A stretch of DNA of 36,917 nucleotides from an uncultured Lachnospiraceae bacterium (GCA_951800685.1 CATOJY010000033.1:1-36917); one strand, 5' to 3'; shown: positions 8,785 through 16,913, counted from the first letter of the stretch. The notes: generated by a model from the sequence alone, not told the origin. Made by a program: numbers and translations.

Positions 8785-9630
8785 CTATTCTGCATAGAGA
8801 TCCGCCATGCGTTTAATATTCAAAGTCAGGTAAATCTTCTCTTCCTCTGTCATACTGCATTGGTAAGTTGTCTCTATGTATTCATTGATTCCATTGATGA
8901 TCTGGTATTCTTCCCGATAATTCTCTTCCACAAAGCTGTAAAGCGCCTCATCTTTATGTCCGCTCATAGGTTCTTCCGAAACCAGTCTGTTCGCCAACTG
9001 CTTTAAGTCACAGATCAATCTGTCTTTTGGGTAATTCCTTCCCTCAGAAATTGTTATGTGCTGCTCAATAATCTCCATCATTTCCCGCATCATCTTGATC
9101 ATCTGAAACGACTTGCCCATGACAAGATTCGTCTCGCCATTGATGATATGAAGTGCAATGGAAGCAGCTTCATCCTCCACCAGCCGGCTTCCCGTCCGCT
9201 CCTCGATCAGCTCCAAAGCATATCTACCCACCGAATACTCTACCGGATAAAAAAGCCTTACCTCTTCAGCCAATATGTTACCGAAATTCATACCCGCCTG
9301 ATAACGGTCGATCACAAAACTGATATGATCTGTCAGTGTCAGGTACACATTTTGATTCAGATTGATCTTTAAGCTCTCCTTTGCAAATGAAATAACGTCA
9401 TTAGCCAATCTGATATGTTCCAGCGGCAGAGATGCCAACAGCTTCTTAAATTGCTCCTTATCATCCATATTGTCAAGCCGAAATATCTTTTCGATCGCCG
9501 CGCTGTTGATCTCACTGCCAGATACCTTGCCAAAACCGATGCCCCTTCCCATGACAACCAGTTCCACGCCATTATTATCCCGCGCCTGGATAATATTATT
9601 ATTGATTACCTTCTCGATACGCACTTTCAT
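8785..9630 (-). CDS. BglG/LicT-family transcription antiterminator
   Basis: RNA-binding antiterminator of 281 residues. The N-terminal CAT RNA-binding domain (about 1-60: IEKVINNNIIQARDNNG.., GRGIGFGK) is followed by two PTS-regulation domains. PRD histidines are visible in LEHIRLANDVISF, LTDHISFVIDRY, AALHIINGE-like and IIEQHITISEG segments. Phosphorylation of these by HPr and the EIIs would switch RNA binding. Its own leader carries a textbook RAT overlapping a terminator, so it should autoregulate and, through the operon, control crr and nagE. The ribosome-binding GAGG is unusually close to the ATG (1 base). Whether it answers to GlcNAc or glucose is inference from the neighbours. Confidence 0.93.
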   Translation of the reverse strand: MKVRIEKVINNNIIQARDNNGVELVVMGRGIGFGKVSGSEINSAAIEKIFRLDNMDDKEQFKKLLASLPLEHIRLANDVISFAKESLKINLNQNVYLTLTDHISFVIDRYQAGMNFGNILAEEVRLFYPVEYSVGRYALELIEERTGSRLVEDEAASIALHIINGETNLVMGKSFQMIKMMREMMEIIEQHITISEGRNYPKDRLICDLKQLANRLVSEEPMSGHKDEALYSFVEENYREEYQIINGINEYIETTYQCSMTEEEKIYLTLNIKRMADLYAE

Positions 9631-9662
9631 TCCTCATCCGTTATATCTTTTGATAATAAAAT

Positions 9663-9718
9663 AAAAAAAACCAAATACTGTAAACTGGCCTTTCGGTCAA
9701 TTTATGCGATCTGGTTTT
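9663..9718 (-). terminator. attenuator terminator in the PTS operon leader
   Basis: On the minus strand AAAACCA.. pairs with ..TGGTTTT around an inner stem TAAATTGACC/GGCCAGTTTA with a GAAA loop, then a run of T residues, about 35 bases before the antiterminator start codon. Its 5' arm overlaps the last bases of the RAT, so the two structures exclude each other. Confidence 0.88.
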
Positions 9719-9743
9719 GCCCGCTCGATTGCAGTAACAATCC
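9713..9743 (-). promoter_or_regulatory. RAT (ribonucleic antiterminator) site
   Basis: The minus strand begins GGATTGTTACTGCAATCG and ends GGGCAAAACC, the hallmark of LicT/SacY-class RAT hairpins (GG.TTGTTACTG...GGCAAAACC). Bound by the adjacent antiterminator it would block the terminator at 9663-9718. Confidence 0.9.
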
Positions 9744-9770
9744 AAATGATTGAATTTAACTCATAACTCG

Positions 9771-9799
9771 ATTATAGCAACGTGCACAACCAAAGTCAA
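9771..9799 (-). promoter_or_regulatory. promoter of the antiterminator-crr-nagE operon
   Basis: TTGACT (9794-9799) and TATAAT (9771-9776) are 17 bases apart on the minus strand. A cre-like TTGGAAACGTATTGA overlaps the -35 box, suggesting catabolite control as well. Confidence 0.8.
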
Positions 9800-10050
9800 T
9801 ACGTTTCCAAAATGTATTTACCAGATTATCAAATGTGTGCATACTATAAGCGCCTTTTTTGTATGTTTTTAACACATCCCCACACACCAGGCAATCCGCT
9901 TATCCGCCACAGCTTCAGACATGCTATCTATGATCCCATCAAATCAATTTTAATAGTATTTGCGAAAATTTCTTTCTTATGCATAATAGAAATATACTGG
10001 TACAATAATCGCAGCATACAAAATACCATAACAGAAAGGAATCAATACAA
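9800..10050 (+). promoter_or_regulatory. intergenic region with promoter for the methyltransferase
   Basis: An extended -10 (TG at 9998-9999, TACAAT at 10001-10006) points rightwards about 45 bases before the methyltransferase ATG; its -35 is poor. An AAAGGA site precedes the start codon by 12 bases. I see no gene in the rest. Confidence 0.45.
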
Positions 10051-10920
10051 ATGTGGATTGCTGATACATGGAGAGATTACGAAGTGATCGATACCTCTGC
10101 CGGTGAAAAACTGGAACGCTGGGGGGATTATATTCTGGTACGCCCCGACCCCCAGGTCATCTGGGACACACCCCAGCTGGACAAACGCTGGAACCAGAAA
10201 AACGGCCACTACCACAGAAGTTCCAAAGGAGGCGGTGAATGGGAATTCTTTGATCTGCCGCAGGAATGGAACATCAGATACAGAGAGCTTACCTTTCATC
10301 TGAAACCTTTCAGTTTTAAACATACAGGCCTTTTCCCAGAACAGGCCGTAAACTGGGAATGGTTTTCTTCTGTAATCAGAAACAAAAAACGCCCTGTGAA
10401 AGTACTGAATCTGTTCGCCTACACGGGCGGAGCCACACTTGCCGCCGCCAAGGCCGGCGCTTCCGTAACCCACGTGGACGCTTCCAAAGGCATGGTAAAT
10501 TGGGCCAAAGAAAACGCTGCCGCTTCCGGTCTGGCAGATGCCCCTATCCGCTGGCTGGTAGATGACTGTGTAAAATTCGTCGAACGTGAGATCCGCCGGG
10601 GCAATACCTATGATGCCATCATCATGGACCCGCCTTCCTATGGCCGAGGCCCCAAAGGCGAAATCTGGAAAATAGAAGAAAGCATCTTTCCTTTCCTGCG
10701 CCTGACAGCACAGATCCTGTCGAAAGATGCCTGCTTTATGCTGGTAAATTCCTACACGACCGGACTACAGCCCGCTGTACTGTCCTATATGCTTCAGACA
10801 GTCATCACACCGCAGTTCGGCGGATATGTAGAAGCCGATGAAATTGGGCTGCCCGTAAGCTCCAACTCTCTGGTTCTGCCCTGCGGCTCCTCAGGGCGCT
10901 GGTTCTGCACACCACAATGA
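10051..10920 (+). CDS. class I SAM-dependent methyltransferase, RlmI/RlmK-like
   Basis: A 289-residue cytoplasmic methyltransferase resembling COG1092 23S rRNA methyltransferases. The N-terminal beta-rich part (1-110) is followed by a Rossmann fold with NLFAYTGGATLAAA (SAM motif I, from residue 120), THVDASKGMVNWAKEN (motif II), and IIMDPPSYGRGPKGEIWK, where DPPSYG at 193-198 is the base-binding motif of this group. No separate PUA domain is apparent, so it is shorter than E. coli RlmI. The rRNA target is inferred from family, not shown. It is a lone plus-strand gene between two minus-strand blocks. Confidence 0.85.
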   Translation: MWIADTWRDYEVIDTSAGEKLERWGDYILVRPDPQVIWDTPQLDKRWNQKNGHYHRSSKGGGEWEFFDLPQEWNIRYRELTFHLKPFSFKHTGLFPEQAVNWEWFSSVIRNKKRPVKVLNLFAYTGGATLAAAKAGASVTHVDASKGMVNWAKENAAASGLADAPIRWLVDDCVKFVEREIRRGNTYDAIIMDPPSYGRGPKGEIWKIEESIFPFLRLTAQILSKDACFMLVNSYTTGLQPAVLSYMLQTVITPQFGGYVEADEIGLPVSSNSLVLPCGSSGRWFCTPQ

Positions 10921-10971
10921 CCGCCTCTTAATCGGCTGGCCTCGCCTCATATAGTACTGCGTTCATACGGA

Positions 10972-11625
10972 TTACAGCATCAGTGCAAAAAGAATGACAG
11001 CCAGCCAAACCAATATCATCACACCTATAGAAATCCCGAAGAAGATCAAGTATGCCTTGAAAAAGTTAGACTTGCTCTTCTTCTCTGTGCTGCTGAAAGC
11101 CCAGACAAACATCATAATAATGTTGACACAGGGAATCATCATAAGAATCATCGCAAGAACCCATTCGCTGACTTTGACCGGTTCCTCCAATTCCATCTGG
11201 TCATTCAGATAAGAAGGGGCTGTGTTATACTGTTGGTAGTTTGTCCCATAATTCTGATAAGCACTGCCAGAATACGGTTTGTTTTGGTAGCTGCCGCTCT
11301 GGTAATTGTTGTCCTGATAACTGCTATTCTGATAATTATTACCCTGATAACTGCTATTCTGATAATTGTTGTCTTGATAACTGCCATTCTGATAAGCTGG
11401 ATAGCCATTGTTCTGGTATACATTATTCTGATAAGCATTGTTCTGGAAAGTATTTTCCTGACCACCATTACTCTGGCGGTTATCCGCCCCAGAAGCATTC
11501 AACTCTCCTAGATCAGACTGCTCCTCAAACTGTACCTCCTGTACAATATCACCTGGAACCGGATCCTGCATCGGATTCTCCCGTTGTTCTTCCGGCTGTT
11601 CTGGATATATCTTATTCTCTTCCAT
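10972..11625 (-). CDS. membrane protein with N-terminal Tyr-Gln-Asn pentapeptide repeats
   Basis: A 217-residue protein of unknown function. Residues 1-58 are acidic. About residues 60-133 are some thirteen pentapeptides of the form Y-Q-N/D-N/S-x. The C-terminal part has two hydrophobic helices (about 153-178 and 190-215) with a short KKSKS-containing loop, typical of small two-helix envelope proteins. No signal peptide precedes the repeat, so the repeat is probably cytoplasmic and disordered. A GGAGAG site precedes the ATG. It is the last of three minus-strand genes after TraX and DUF2752. I do not recognise a specific family; the layout resembles the DUF4190 protein at 26595. Confidence 0.75.
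   Translation of the reverse strand: MEENKIYPEQPEEQRENPMQDPVPGDIVQEVQFEEQSDLGELNASGADNRQSNGGQENTFQNNAYQNNVYQNNGYPAYQNGSYQDNNYQNSSYQGNNYQNSSYQDNNYQSGSYQNKPYSGSAYQNYGTNYQQYNTAPSYLNDQMELEEPVKVSEWVLAMILMMIPCVNIIMMFVWAFSSTEKKSKSNFFKAYLIFFGISIGVMILVWLAVILFALML
11227..11448 (-). repeat. 15-bp tandem coding repeat (pentapeptide array)
   Basis: The DNA encoding residues about 60-133 of the preceding gene is a 15-bp tandem repeat. Higher-order 30-bp copies are nearly identical at roughly 11318-11395. Such arrays change copy number by slippage. Confidence 0.7.
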
Positions 11626-11715
11626 CTTCGCTCTCCATTCTGTTCTTTCTTAATCGAAACTGCTCCCGCAGTCTTACCGCAAAAGATACGTTTCTGCACA
11701 TCTTTCCTAGATATC

Positions 11716-12189
11716 TTACCACAGAATACCCCTTTCGTGTAAAATTTGTTGATAAAAAGGAAAAATTCGTGCAAGCAGATTATTCTCTGCATAGACATAC
11801 GGCACTCTGTCCGGAAAATAAAAATACATGCGCACACAGTATACAACGAAAAGCAAAACCAGAATAACTCCCAGCATCATTTTCATTCCTCTCGCCTTTG
11901 TGCCAAGCAGATACCGGTTCACTCCAAAATATGCGCCACACACCACAATCGGAAAGATAACTGGATTCAACTCCCACGCCATTCCCCATCTTCCAGTAAG
12001 AAAACATACTGTCGCCCTGCTAACCCCACAGCCAGGACAAGGAAACCCGCAGAAAATGACTAGTGGACAAAACGCATGAAAGAGCAGGTTGACGATAACC
12101 GCATAAACAAAAAACACAATAACAGCCATACCATATTCTTTAACATCTGCCGCAACCCGCCCACAGACCTTTTCGATATAATTCCTCAT
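11716..12189 (-). CDS. DUF2752 family membrane protein
   Basis: A 157-residue integral membrane protein. The DUF2752 signature CGFPCPGCGVSRA (residues 47-59) sits between helices at about 21-46 and further helices at 72-90 and 103-123. The family function is not established; the cysteine motif suggests metal binding or redox chemistry. AGGAGG precedes the ATG. The start lies 19 bases after the TraX stop, so co-transcription is likely. Confidence 0.85.
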   Translation of the reverse strand: MRNYIEKVCGRVAADVKEYGMAVIVFFVYAVIVNLLFHAFCPLVIFCGFPCPGCGVSRATVCFLTGRWGMAWELNPVIFPIVVCGAYFGVNRYLLGTKARGMKMMLGVILVLLFVVYCVRMYFYFPDRVPYVYAENNLLARIFPFYQQILHERGILW

Positions 12190-12208
12190 CGTTCTTATCT
12201 GTTCCTCC

Positions 12209-12997
12209 TTAAATGCCGCCCTTTAACATCCATGATGCCCCATACAGCAATAGCAGGTGCACTGGATAAAAGCTATAACAAAATGCCTTAGGCATTTGAC
12301 GCCCTCTCTCCCCATTATACAAAGCGATCGGGATAAAAGCAAAAAGCCCATACATTTCTCCCATAGAAAATTGAAACAAATAAGTCAATGAATAACTGCC
12401 GGCATACTTAAGACAGTTCGCACCCCATGTTCCAAACAGCATCACACATCCAGCCGCTGCCATCTGCTCAGACAAGTTCCTGCCTCTGGTCCAATACAAC
12501 GCAAAGATCAGCAGCACTCCCATAAACTTGTAATCTGTCCGCAACCCATACGCCGCTGCACAACATAGCAGGAGTGCCGCGCTGGCCGCCGCTTTGTGGT
12601 TCTTTTGCATGGCCCATTCCCATACTGTCAGCACAAGCACCCCTAAAAACAGTGTGAAAAATACATTCTGACTTCCCCATTCAAAACACTCTCCCGAAAA
12701 AGCCAAATCAAATGGAATCTCCGACACCAACGCAAAAGCTCCCAGCCGTAGAAGATATTTCTTTCTGCTTCGTGTGTGTAGAAATCCCTCCACCGCCAGA
12801 TAAGCAAACAGAATAAAAGAAATTCTGCCAATCGCCCGCCCTGCAGAATAGATCTGCTCCATGCTGGCCATCTCACCCCCTGCCATCTCGTGTTCCTGCA
12901 TGAGTACCCGATACACTACTACAAAGAAATGGTCAATAAACATGGTTACATACGCTATATTTTTAACCACGGCATTGCTAAAAAAACTCTTTTCCAC
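12209..12997 (-). CDS. TraX family membrane protein
   Basis: A 262-residue polytopic membrane protein with the TraX-family N-terminus (KNIAYVTMFIDHFFVV, about residues 12-27) and eight or so hydrophobic helices. TraX of F plasmid acetylates pilin, but chromosomal homologues in Firmicutes are not tied to conjugation, and no conjugation gene is near. The start is GTG at 12997, with AAGGGAG 10 bases upstream. It leads the TraX-DUF2752-repeat protein set. An acyltransferase-like envelope role is inference. Confidence 0.85.
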   Translation of the reverse strand: MEKSFFSNAVVKNIAYVTMFIDHFFVVVYRVLMQEHEMAGGEMASMEQIYSAGRAIGRISFILFAYLAVEGFLHTRSRKKYLLRLGAFALVSEIPFDLAFSGECFEWGSQNVFFTLFLGVLVLTVWEWAMQKNHKAAASAALLLCCAAAYGLRTDYKFMGVLLIFALYWTRGRNLSEQMAAAGCVMLFGTWGANCLKYAGSYSLTYLFQFSMGEMYGLFAFIPIALYNGERGRQMPKAFCYSFYPVHLLLLYGASWMLKGGI

Positions 12998-13368
12998 TGC
13001 GACGCTGCTCCCTTGGGAATCCTCCTCTGAAATCGATGTACGTTTCTATCCTACACCAAAACCTTTTACTGGTAAAGCCAGTTTCCACGTTTTACTATGT
13101 CCAATGCAGGATATACGCATCCCCTTTTACCGTTCCTGCGATACCTGCGCAGTCATTCTTGTGCATGTTTTGGCATACTACCCTACTATGGCAAGACCTG
13201 GATCATCATTTTTGCACAGTCCTCTACTGCCAGTCCCACGACAGAGAATTCCTCCGCTATCAGTATATGCCGCCTGTGCGGGAAATAGAGCAAGTTATCT
13301 GCGCACTGCAGACAAGATGCAAAAATACCCTCTAATTCCCAGCCGTCCTGGTTTAGAGGGTATTTTCA
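12998..13368. other. intergenic region between FlxA-like gene and TraX
   Basis: Open frames on both strands here lack ribosome-binding sites or recognisable protein sequence. It contains the TraX ribosome-binding region at its left end and a terminator at its right end; I see nothing else I can support. Confidence 0.4.
13321..13366 (-). terminator. terminator of the FlxA-like gene
   Basis: AAAATACCCTCTAA pairs with TTTAGAGGGTATTTT (13321-13335 with 13352-13366) immediately after the stop codon. The A/T ends provide a T-run on the minus strand. Confidence 0.85.
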
Positions 13369-14151
13369 TCAGATTCTCACATCCACAGGATGATATGCGG
13401 ACGCCCATAAACTACCGTCCTGTCCCGTTTCTTTTTCCTCACCTGAAACCGTTGTGTCAGACGTCGTATGATCCGTTTCCTCCTTCCTTCCTGTCTCTTC
13501 TGTTTTTTCGTTCTTTTTGTCATCTGTTTTCTGCTTTTCTGCTTCCGAAGCTTCTTTCATAACTTCATTTGCCTTACCAAGAGCTTCCATTTGGGAAGCC
13601 GAAGCCTTCTTGGCCAATGTCTCCGTCTCTGCCAGCGCCTCTTCTTTAGCCGCCGTGGCATCTCCCGGCCCTCCCTTGTCACGTTTGATCTCCGCTTTCA
13701 GGATACCAGCCCGGTTCTGTGCATGTTTCGCCGTACTGCCATGTACTCCTGCCTGCTTCATTGAAGCATCAGCCGAGATCATTGCTTCCATACTGCCTGC
13801 AGAAATCCCTGTCCCCTGCTCTCGTTCCATACTTTTGGTCGGATTCAAGACATCATCCTGGGAAGCCTTCTCTTCCCGCTTTCTAGCCTCTTCCCGCTTA
13901 ACTTCCATCTGGTGCTGCCGAAGCTGGATCTGTAGTTCGCTAATCTGCTTTTGCAGTTCCTGCCGTTTCTTCATCTTCATATCCGGCGTCATTTCCTGAT
14001 TTGCTGACAGCTCTTTCATCTGTTTCTGCAGATTCTCAATCTGCTTCTGAATCCCCTTGCTGACCTCATCCATCGGTTCCCCCATACCAGGAGACATCCC
14101 TGTACCTTTCGTCTGCATATCCGAACCGCTTCCTACTCCGCTTACTCTCAT
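13369..14151 (-). CDS. FlxA-like coiled-coil protein
   Basis: A 260-residue hydrophilic protein. Residues about 25-95 form a heptad-like coiled coil (IQKQIENLQKQMKELSAN, then KKRQELQKQISELQIQLRQ), matching the FlxA-like family, whose E. coli founder belongs to the flagellar regulon. The rest is low-complexity Ala/Glu/Lys/Thr-rich and probably disordered. No signal peptide or membrane helix. The start at 14151 is chosen because AAGGAGG lies 8 bases upstream; an in-frame ATG at 14181 has no such site. A LytTR-type direct repeat sits 150 bases upstream, pointing to control by the adjacent two-component system. A dedicated terminator makes it monocistronic. Confidence 0.75.
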   Translation of the reverse strand: MRVSGVGSGSDMQTKGTGMSPGMGEPMDEVSKGIQKQIENLQKQMKELSANQEMTPDMKMKKRQELQKQISELQIQLRQHQMEVKREEARKREEKASQDDVLNPTKSMEREQGTGISAGSMEAMISADASMKQAGVHGSTAKHAQNRAGILKAEIKRDKGGPGDATAAKEEALAETETLAKKASASQMEALGKANEVMKEASEAEKQKTDDKKNEKTEETGRKEETDHTTSDTTVSGEEKETGQDGSLWASAYHPVDVRI

Positions 14152-14300
14152 GCTTATTTCCTCCTTTTTGACTGACTTCATTATTCTGAGAAGTATAATC
14201 CTAAGATTTCAACAAACAGTCTGCCCCCTCTGCGCATACTGTTTGCCGAAATCTTCTTACTTTCTATTTCGGTACACACCACCTAGCGCTAAAGTGAAAT

Positions 14301-14329
14301 GTTGTGAAGCATCCTTATGATGATGTAAA
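14301..14329 (-). promoter_or_regulatory. LytTR-type direct repeat upstream of the FlxA-like gene
   Basis: GTTGTGAA (14301-14308) and GATGTAAA (14322-14329) are direct repeats with a 21-base period, two helical turns, as LytTR-domain regulators require. The whole element, including most of the spacer, recurs at 16761-16789 ahead of the response regulator gene. A weak -10 (TAAGAA, 14254-14259 on the minus strand) sits at the same distance as the TATACT of the second copy. Confidence 0.65.
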
Positions 14330-14384
14330 CGAATTTTCTATTCGACTGTCCGGTTCCAGTTCAGGGAAGCTTTCCAACTATAAA

Positions 14385-15824
14385 TCAGCTCTGCTCGTTT
14401 CGAAACTGCAGCATCACCCGCAGCACGCAGTATCTTACCCCTGCATGCTCTTCCACTCCAATTTCCACATCTCCATAATATTTCCGTGTCACATACCGGA
14501 TCCCGGAAAGGCCGAAACCATGTCCTTCTTCCGCCTTTGTGGTAAGAGGCAGACCACTAAAATCATCCACGTACAGTTCGCCCGTAAAAGCATTAACCAC
14601 TTCGATGATGTATATATTTTTCACCAGACGGGAAGACAATGCAATCTCCCGGCGCGTCTCCCTTAGAGACGCCTCAACGGCATTGGCCAGCGCATTGTTC
14701 AGGATAATACTGAGATCAAAGACGTCCACTCCTCCCTTCTGCGGATAATGAAAGTCACAACGGAAAGAAATCCTCTTTTCCTCCATCTGGCGTTTCCGCA
14801 CAGACAAGATCGCATCCGTAACAGGATGCCCGCTCTTAACATCCAACGAAGCCTCCTGCATTTCCACTTTCATACTTTCCGCATATCTGCCCGCCGCCTC
14901 ATATTCTCCCCTGTCATACAATTCTTCCAGTGTCATAAAATGATTTCCTATATCGTGACGGAGCCTGCGCATATCCGAGTAAAGCCGCTCCACCTCCTCG
15001 ATATGTCCCTGCATATCTTTCATCTGCGCCGTGAATACCCGCCGCTGTTCGTCCGCTTCCTGCTCCTGCTTCCACCTATGGAACACATACACCATGACCA
15101 GGATCGTAAAATAGCAGGCCAAACTGTATAAGATCATCAACAGCGAGTGTCCTCTCAAATCATAGACACTCTTCGTCGTACCAGCCTCATAGGCATTTCT
15201 GTAAAAATTCACCAGACTGTAAGCGAACACCCCCGCCACAGAAGGCATACTCAAAAGCAACAGTTCCTTTCCCCGTAATCGGTTACACCCGCTGCCATAT
15301 GCCCGCCGCATAAGCCGGACCTCACCATACAGCAACACCGCGCCCAACATAAAATCAAGAATGCTGGAAAAAACATAATTATAAAACCAATACTCATAGC
15401 TTTCTATTGCTATCTCGTAAAGAAAGGACAAGAATCCATGATCTTTAAACTTTAGAAGTAACGCCGTATGCAGCCGCAAAGACCCGTTTGAAAGATTCCC
15501 CACAATAATCCCTGTCTGCCAGCGCATACAGAAAAAGGTAAGCGCCAAAAACACCTTCTGTCCATAATCGTCTCTGTCCAGCAGACACATGACGATAAAC
15601 GCTGCAAGAGTACCCAGTCCATAAGCCAATATCGGGTTAACATAGTATGGCATCCATTCAAGAATTGTCATAACCACCACGTAGGCCACACCGATCTTCC
15701 ACAGCCCCTTGCGTACAATCAAGAACGGCTTCACCCAGAGCACATAACAATATGCATTGAACATTGTAACAACTATCTGGTAAATATTACAGACAAACGC
15801 ATAGTATGATTCTAACGGATCCAT
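14385..15824 (-). CDS. GHKL-domain sensor histidine kinase (AgrC/ComD-like)
   Basis: A 479-residue membrane histidine kinase. Six to seven hydrophobic helices fill residues about 10-250, followed by a coiled-coil region and a phosphoacceptor box RLRHDIGNHF (H290). The ATP-binding domain has LNNALANAVEAS (N box) and GHGFGLSGIRYV (G box). This is the HPK10-type architecture that usually senses peptides or envelope signals. It overlaps the upstream response-regulator gene by 13 bases, so the pair is translationally linked. No AgrB/AgrD-like peptide gene is visible nearby, so the signal is unknown. Confidence 0.9.
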   Translation of the reverse strand: MDPLESYYAFVCNIYQIVVTMFNAYCYVLWVKPFLIVRKGLWKIGVAYVVVMTILEWMPYYVNPILAYGLGTLAAFIVMCLLDRDDYGQKVFLALTFFCMRWQTGIIVGNLSNGSLRLHTALLLKFKDHGFLSFLYEIAIESYEYWFYNYVFSSILDFMLGAVLLYGEVRLMRRAYGSGCNRLRGKELLLLSMPSVAGVFAYSLVNFYRNAYEAGTTKSVYDLRGHSLLMILYSLACYFTILVMVYVFHRWKQEQEADEQRRVFTAQMKDMQGHIEEVERLYSDMRRLRHDIGNHFMTLEELYDRGEYEAAGRYAESMKVEMQEASLDVKSGHPVTDAILSVRKRQMEEKRISFRCDFHYPQKGGVDVFDLSIILNNALANAVEASLRETRREIALSSRLVKNIYIIEVVNAFTGELYVDDFSGLPLTTKAEEGHGFGLSGIRYVTRKYYGDVEIGVEEHAGVRYCVLRVMLQFRNEQS

Positions 15825-16558
15825 CCTGCCGCTCCTCTCTTACTGATATAACGCATATACTGCTTCACGAACCCGGCAAACTGCTTCTTTGACACCAGAG
15901 CCGTTCCCGTTTCCAGCCAAATCGTCGTCGCATCATATTTCTCTACATAGTACAGATTCACCAGATAAGCCCTATGCGTCCTGTAAAAGTTGTTCCCGAC
16001 TTGTTGTGACAATTCTGTCATTTTTCCATAGTACTCCATATCTCCATCTGTCGTATGCAATGTGATCTTGCGGTTGAATACTTCCGCATAGATAATACTG
16101 TCAACCGACACCGCCGAAGAAACACCCCCCTGTCTGATGAGAATTGTTTTGGGCTGCTGTCCCTGCACGTCTGCCATAGCCCTATACCGGTTCTCATACT
16201 CTTCCACCGCTTTCCTAAGAACCTGGGAAAGTTTCTCATCCTCAAAAGGTTTCACAAGGTAATGGAATGCCCCCACATCAAAGGCATCATAGACATATTC
16301 TGACAATGCCGTCACAAATATAAGAATCGTATTCCAACGCTTTTGGCGCAGCTCCTTAGCTACATCCATGCCATCCCTGTCTGGCATCTGGATATCCAGG
16401 AAAAGCACGTCTGCCTCCTGTTGGGTATCCAATACTTCTTTCCCCGAAGAACAACAGATAATCTGGCATTCCACATCGATCTCTTTACAGATTCTTTCTA
16501 TTTTGTTCTGCAGGATTTGCTGCATTTTATAATCATCATCACATATTACAATCTTCAT
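15812..16558 (-). CDS. LytTR-family response regulator
   Basis: A 248-residue transcription factor. The receiver domain (1-120) has the acidic pocket CDDD (6-9), the phosphorylation site D55 in VLFLDIQMPD and the conserved lysine in LVKPFEDEKL. The LytTR DNA-binding domain (about 140-240) shows YAEVFNRKITLHTTDG and FYRTHRAYLVNL. It is encoded directly before, and overlapping, its kinase. A 21-base-period direct repeat and an extended -10 promoter upstream suggest autoregulation. The ribosome-binding site is weak (AAGGAAG, rather distant). Confidence 0.92.
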   Translation of the reverse strand: MKIVICDDDYKMQQILQNKIERICKEIDVECQIICCSSGKEVLDTQQEADVLFLDIQMPDRDGMDVAKELRQKRWNTILIFVTALSEYVYDAFDVGAFHYLVKPFEDEKLSQVLRKAVEEYENRYRAMADVQGQQPKTILIRQGGVSSAVSVDSIIYAEVFNRKITLHTTDGDMEYYGKMTELSQQVGNNFYRTHRAYLVNLYYVEKYDATTIWLETGTALVSKKQFAGFVKQYMRYISKRGAAGWIR

Positions 16559-16713
16559 TCCGTCTGTTTTGTCTTCCTTCCGTCTTTATCCTATCTAGAA
16601 GCGTCTCTCCAACAAGCCGTCCACACATATATTATGGCAGATATATTACGACATACTTTTTGCACAGCAAATATCCTTCTGTACTTAGTCATCCGCATGG
16701 AGACATCTTCTAC

Positions 16714-16722
16714 AGTATACCA
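16714..16722 (-). promoter_or_regulatory. extended -10 promoter of the two-component operon
   Basis: TGGTATACT on the minus strand is an extended -10. No good -35 is present, as expected for an activator-dependent promoter; the LytTR repeat starts 42 bases upstream of the hexamer. Confidence 0.55.
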
Positions 16723-16760
16723 CGATACTGCCATTCTTCTCTTCTCCATCTTCTGAAAAT

Positions 16761-16789
16761 GTTGTGAAACACCCTTTTTTTGATGTAAA
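16761..16789 (-). promoter_or_regulatory. LytTR-type direct repeat upstream of the response regulator
   Basis: GTTGTGAA (16761-16768) and GATGTAAA (16782-16789), 21 bases apart, repeat the element found at 14301-14329, with identical half-sites and a similar spacer (CCTT followed by T-rich sequence). Confidence 0.65.
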
Positions 16790-16803
16790 TCATACCAAAT
16801 CAA

Positions 16804-16843
16804 AACAGGAGCACTTTTCCCTTTTCCGAAAAGTGCTCCTGTT
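16804..16843 (-). terminator. 16-bp perfect stem-loop, terminator of bioY
   Basis: AACAGGAGCACTTTTC (16804-16819) pairs perfectly with 16828-16843 around an 8-base loop. On the minus strand it ends in CTGTTTTGATTT, so it can end bioY transcription. On the plus strand it is also followed by a T-rich stretch. Confidence 0.65.
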
Positions 16844-16868
16844 ATTTTCACTCTTTTTATACAATCCA

Positions 16869-16913
16869 TTTCTACAACTCCTATTCCTGCCGCAATAATA
16901 GGAATTGTAGAAA
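16869..16913. repeat. 17-bp imperfect inverted repeat downstream of bioY
   Basis: Positions 16869-16885 pair with 16897-16913 at 16 of 17 positions (TTTCTACAA..CCTATT against AATAGG..TTGTAGAAA) around an 11-base loop. No T-run follows on either strand, so it is not an ordinary terminator; an mRNA-end stabiliser is possible. Confidence 0.5.

Noticed and set aside
12209..12997. TraX as evidence of a conjugative element
   Set aside because: No relaxase, coupling protein, type IV secretion or integrase gene is nearby; chromosomal TraX-family genes are common in Firmicutes.
13036..13335. 99-residue plus-strand frame between TraX and the FlxA-like gene
   Set aside because: The part ..SHDREFLRYQYMPPVREIEQ looks protein-like, but there is no ribosome-binding site or recognisable family, and it runs into the FlxA-like gene's terminator.
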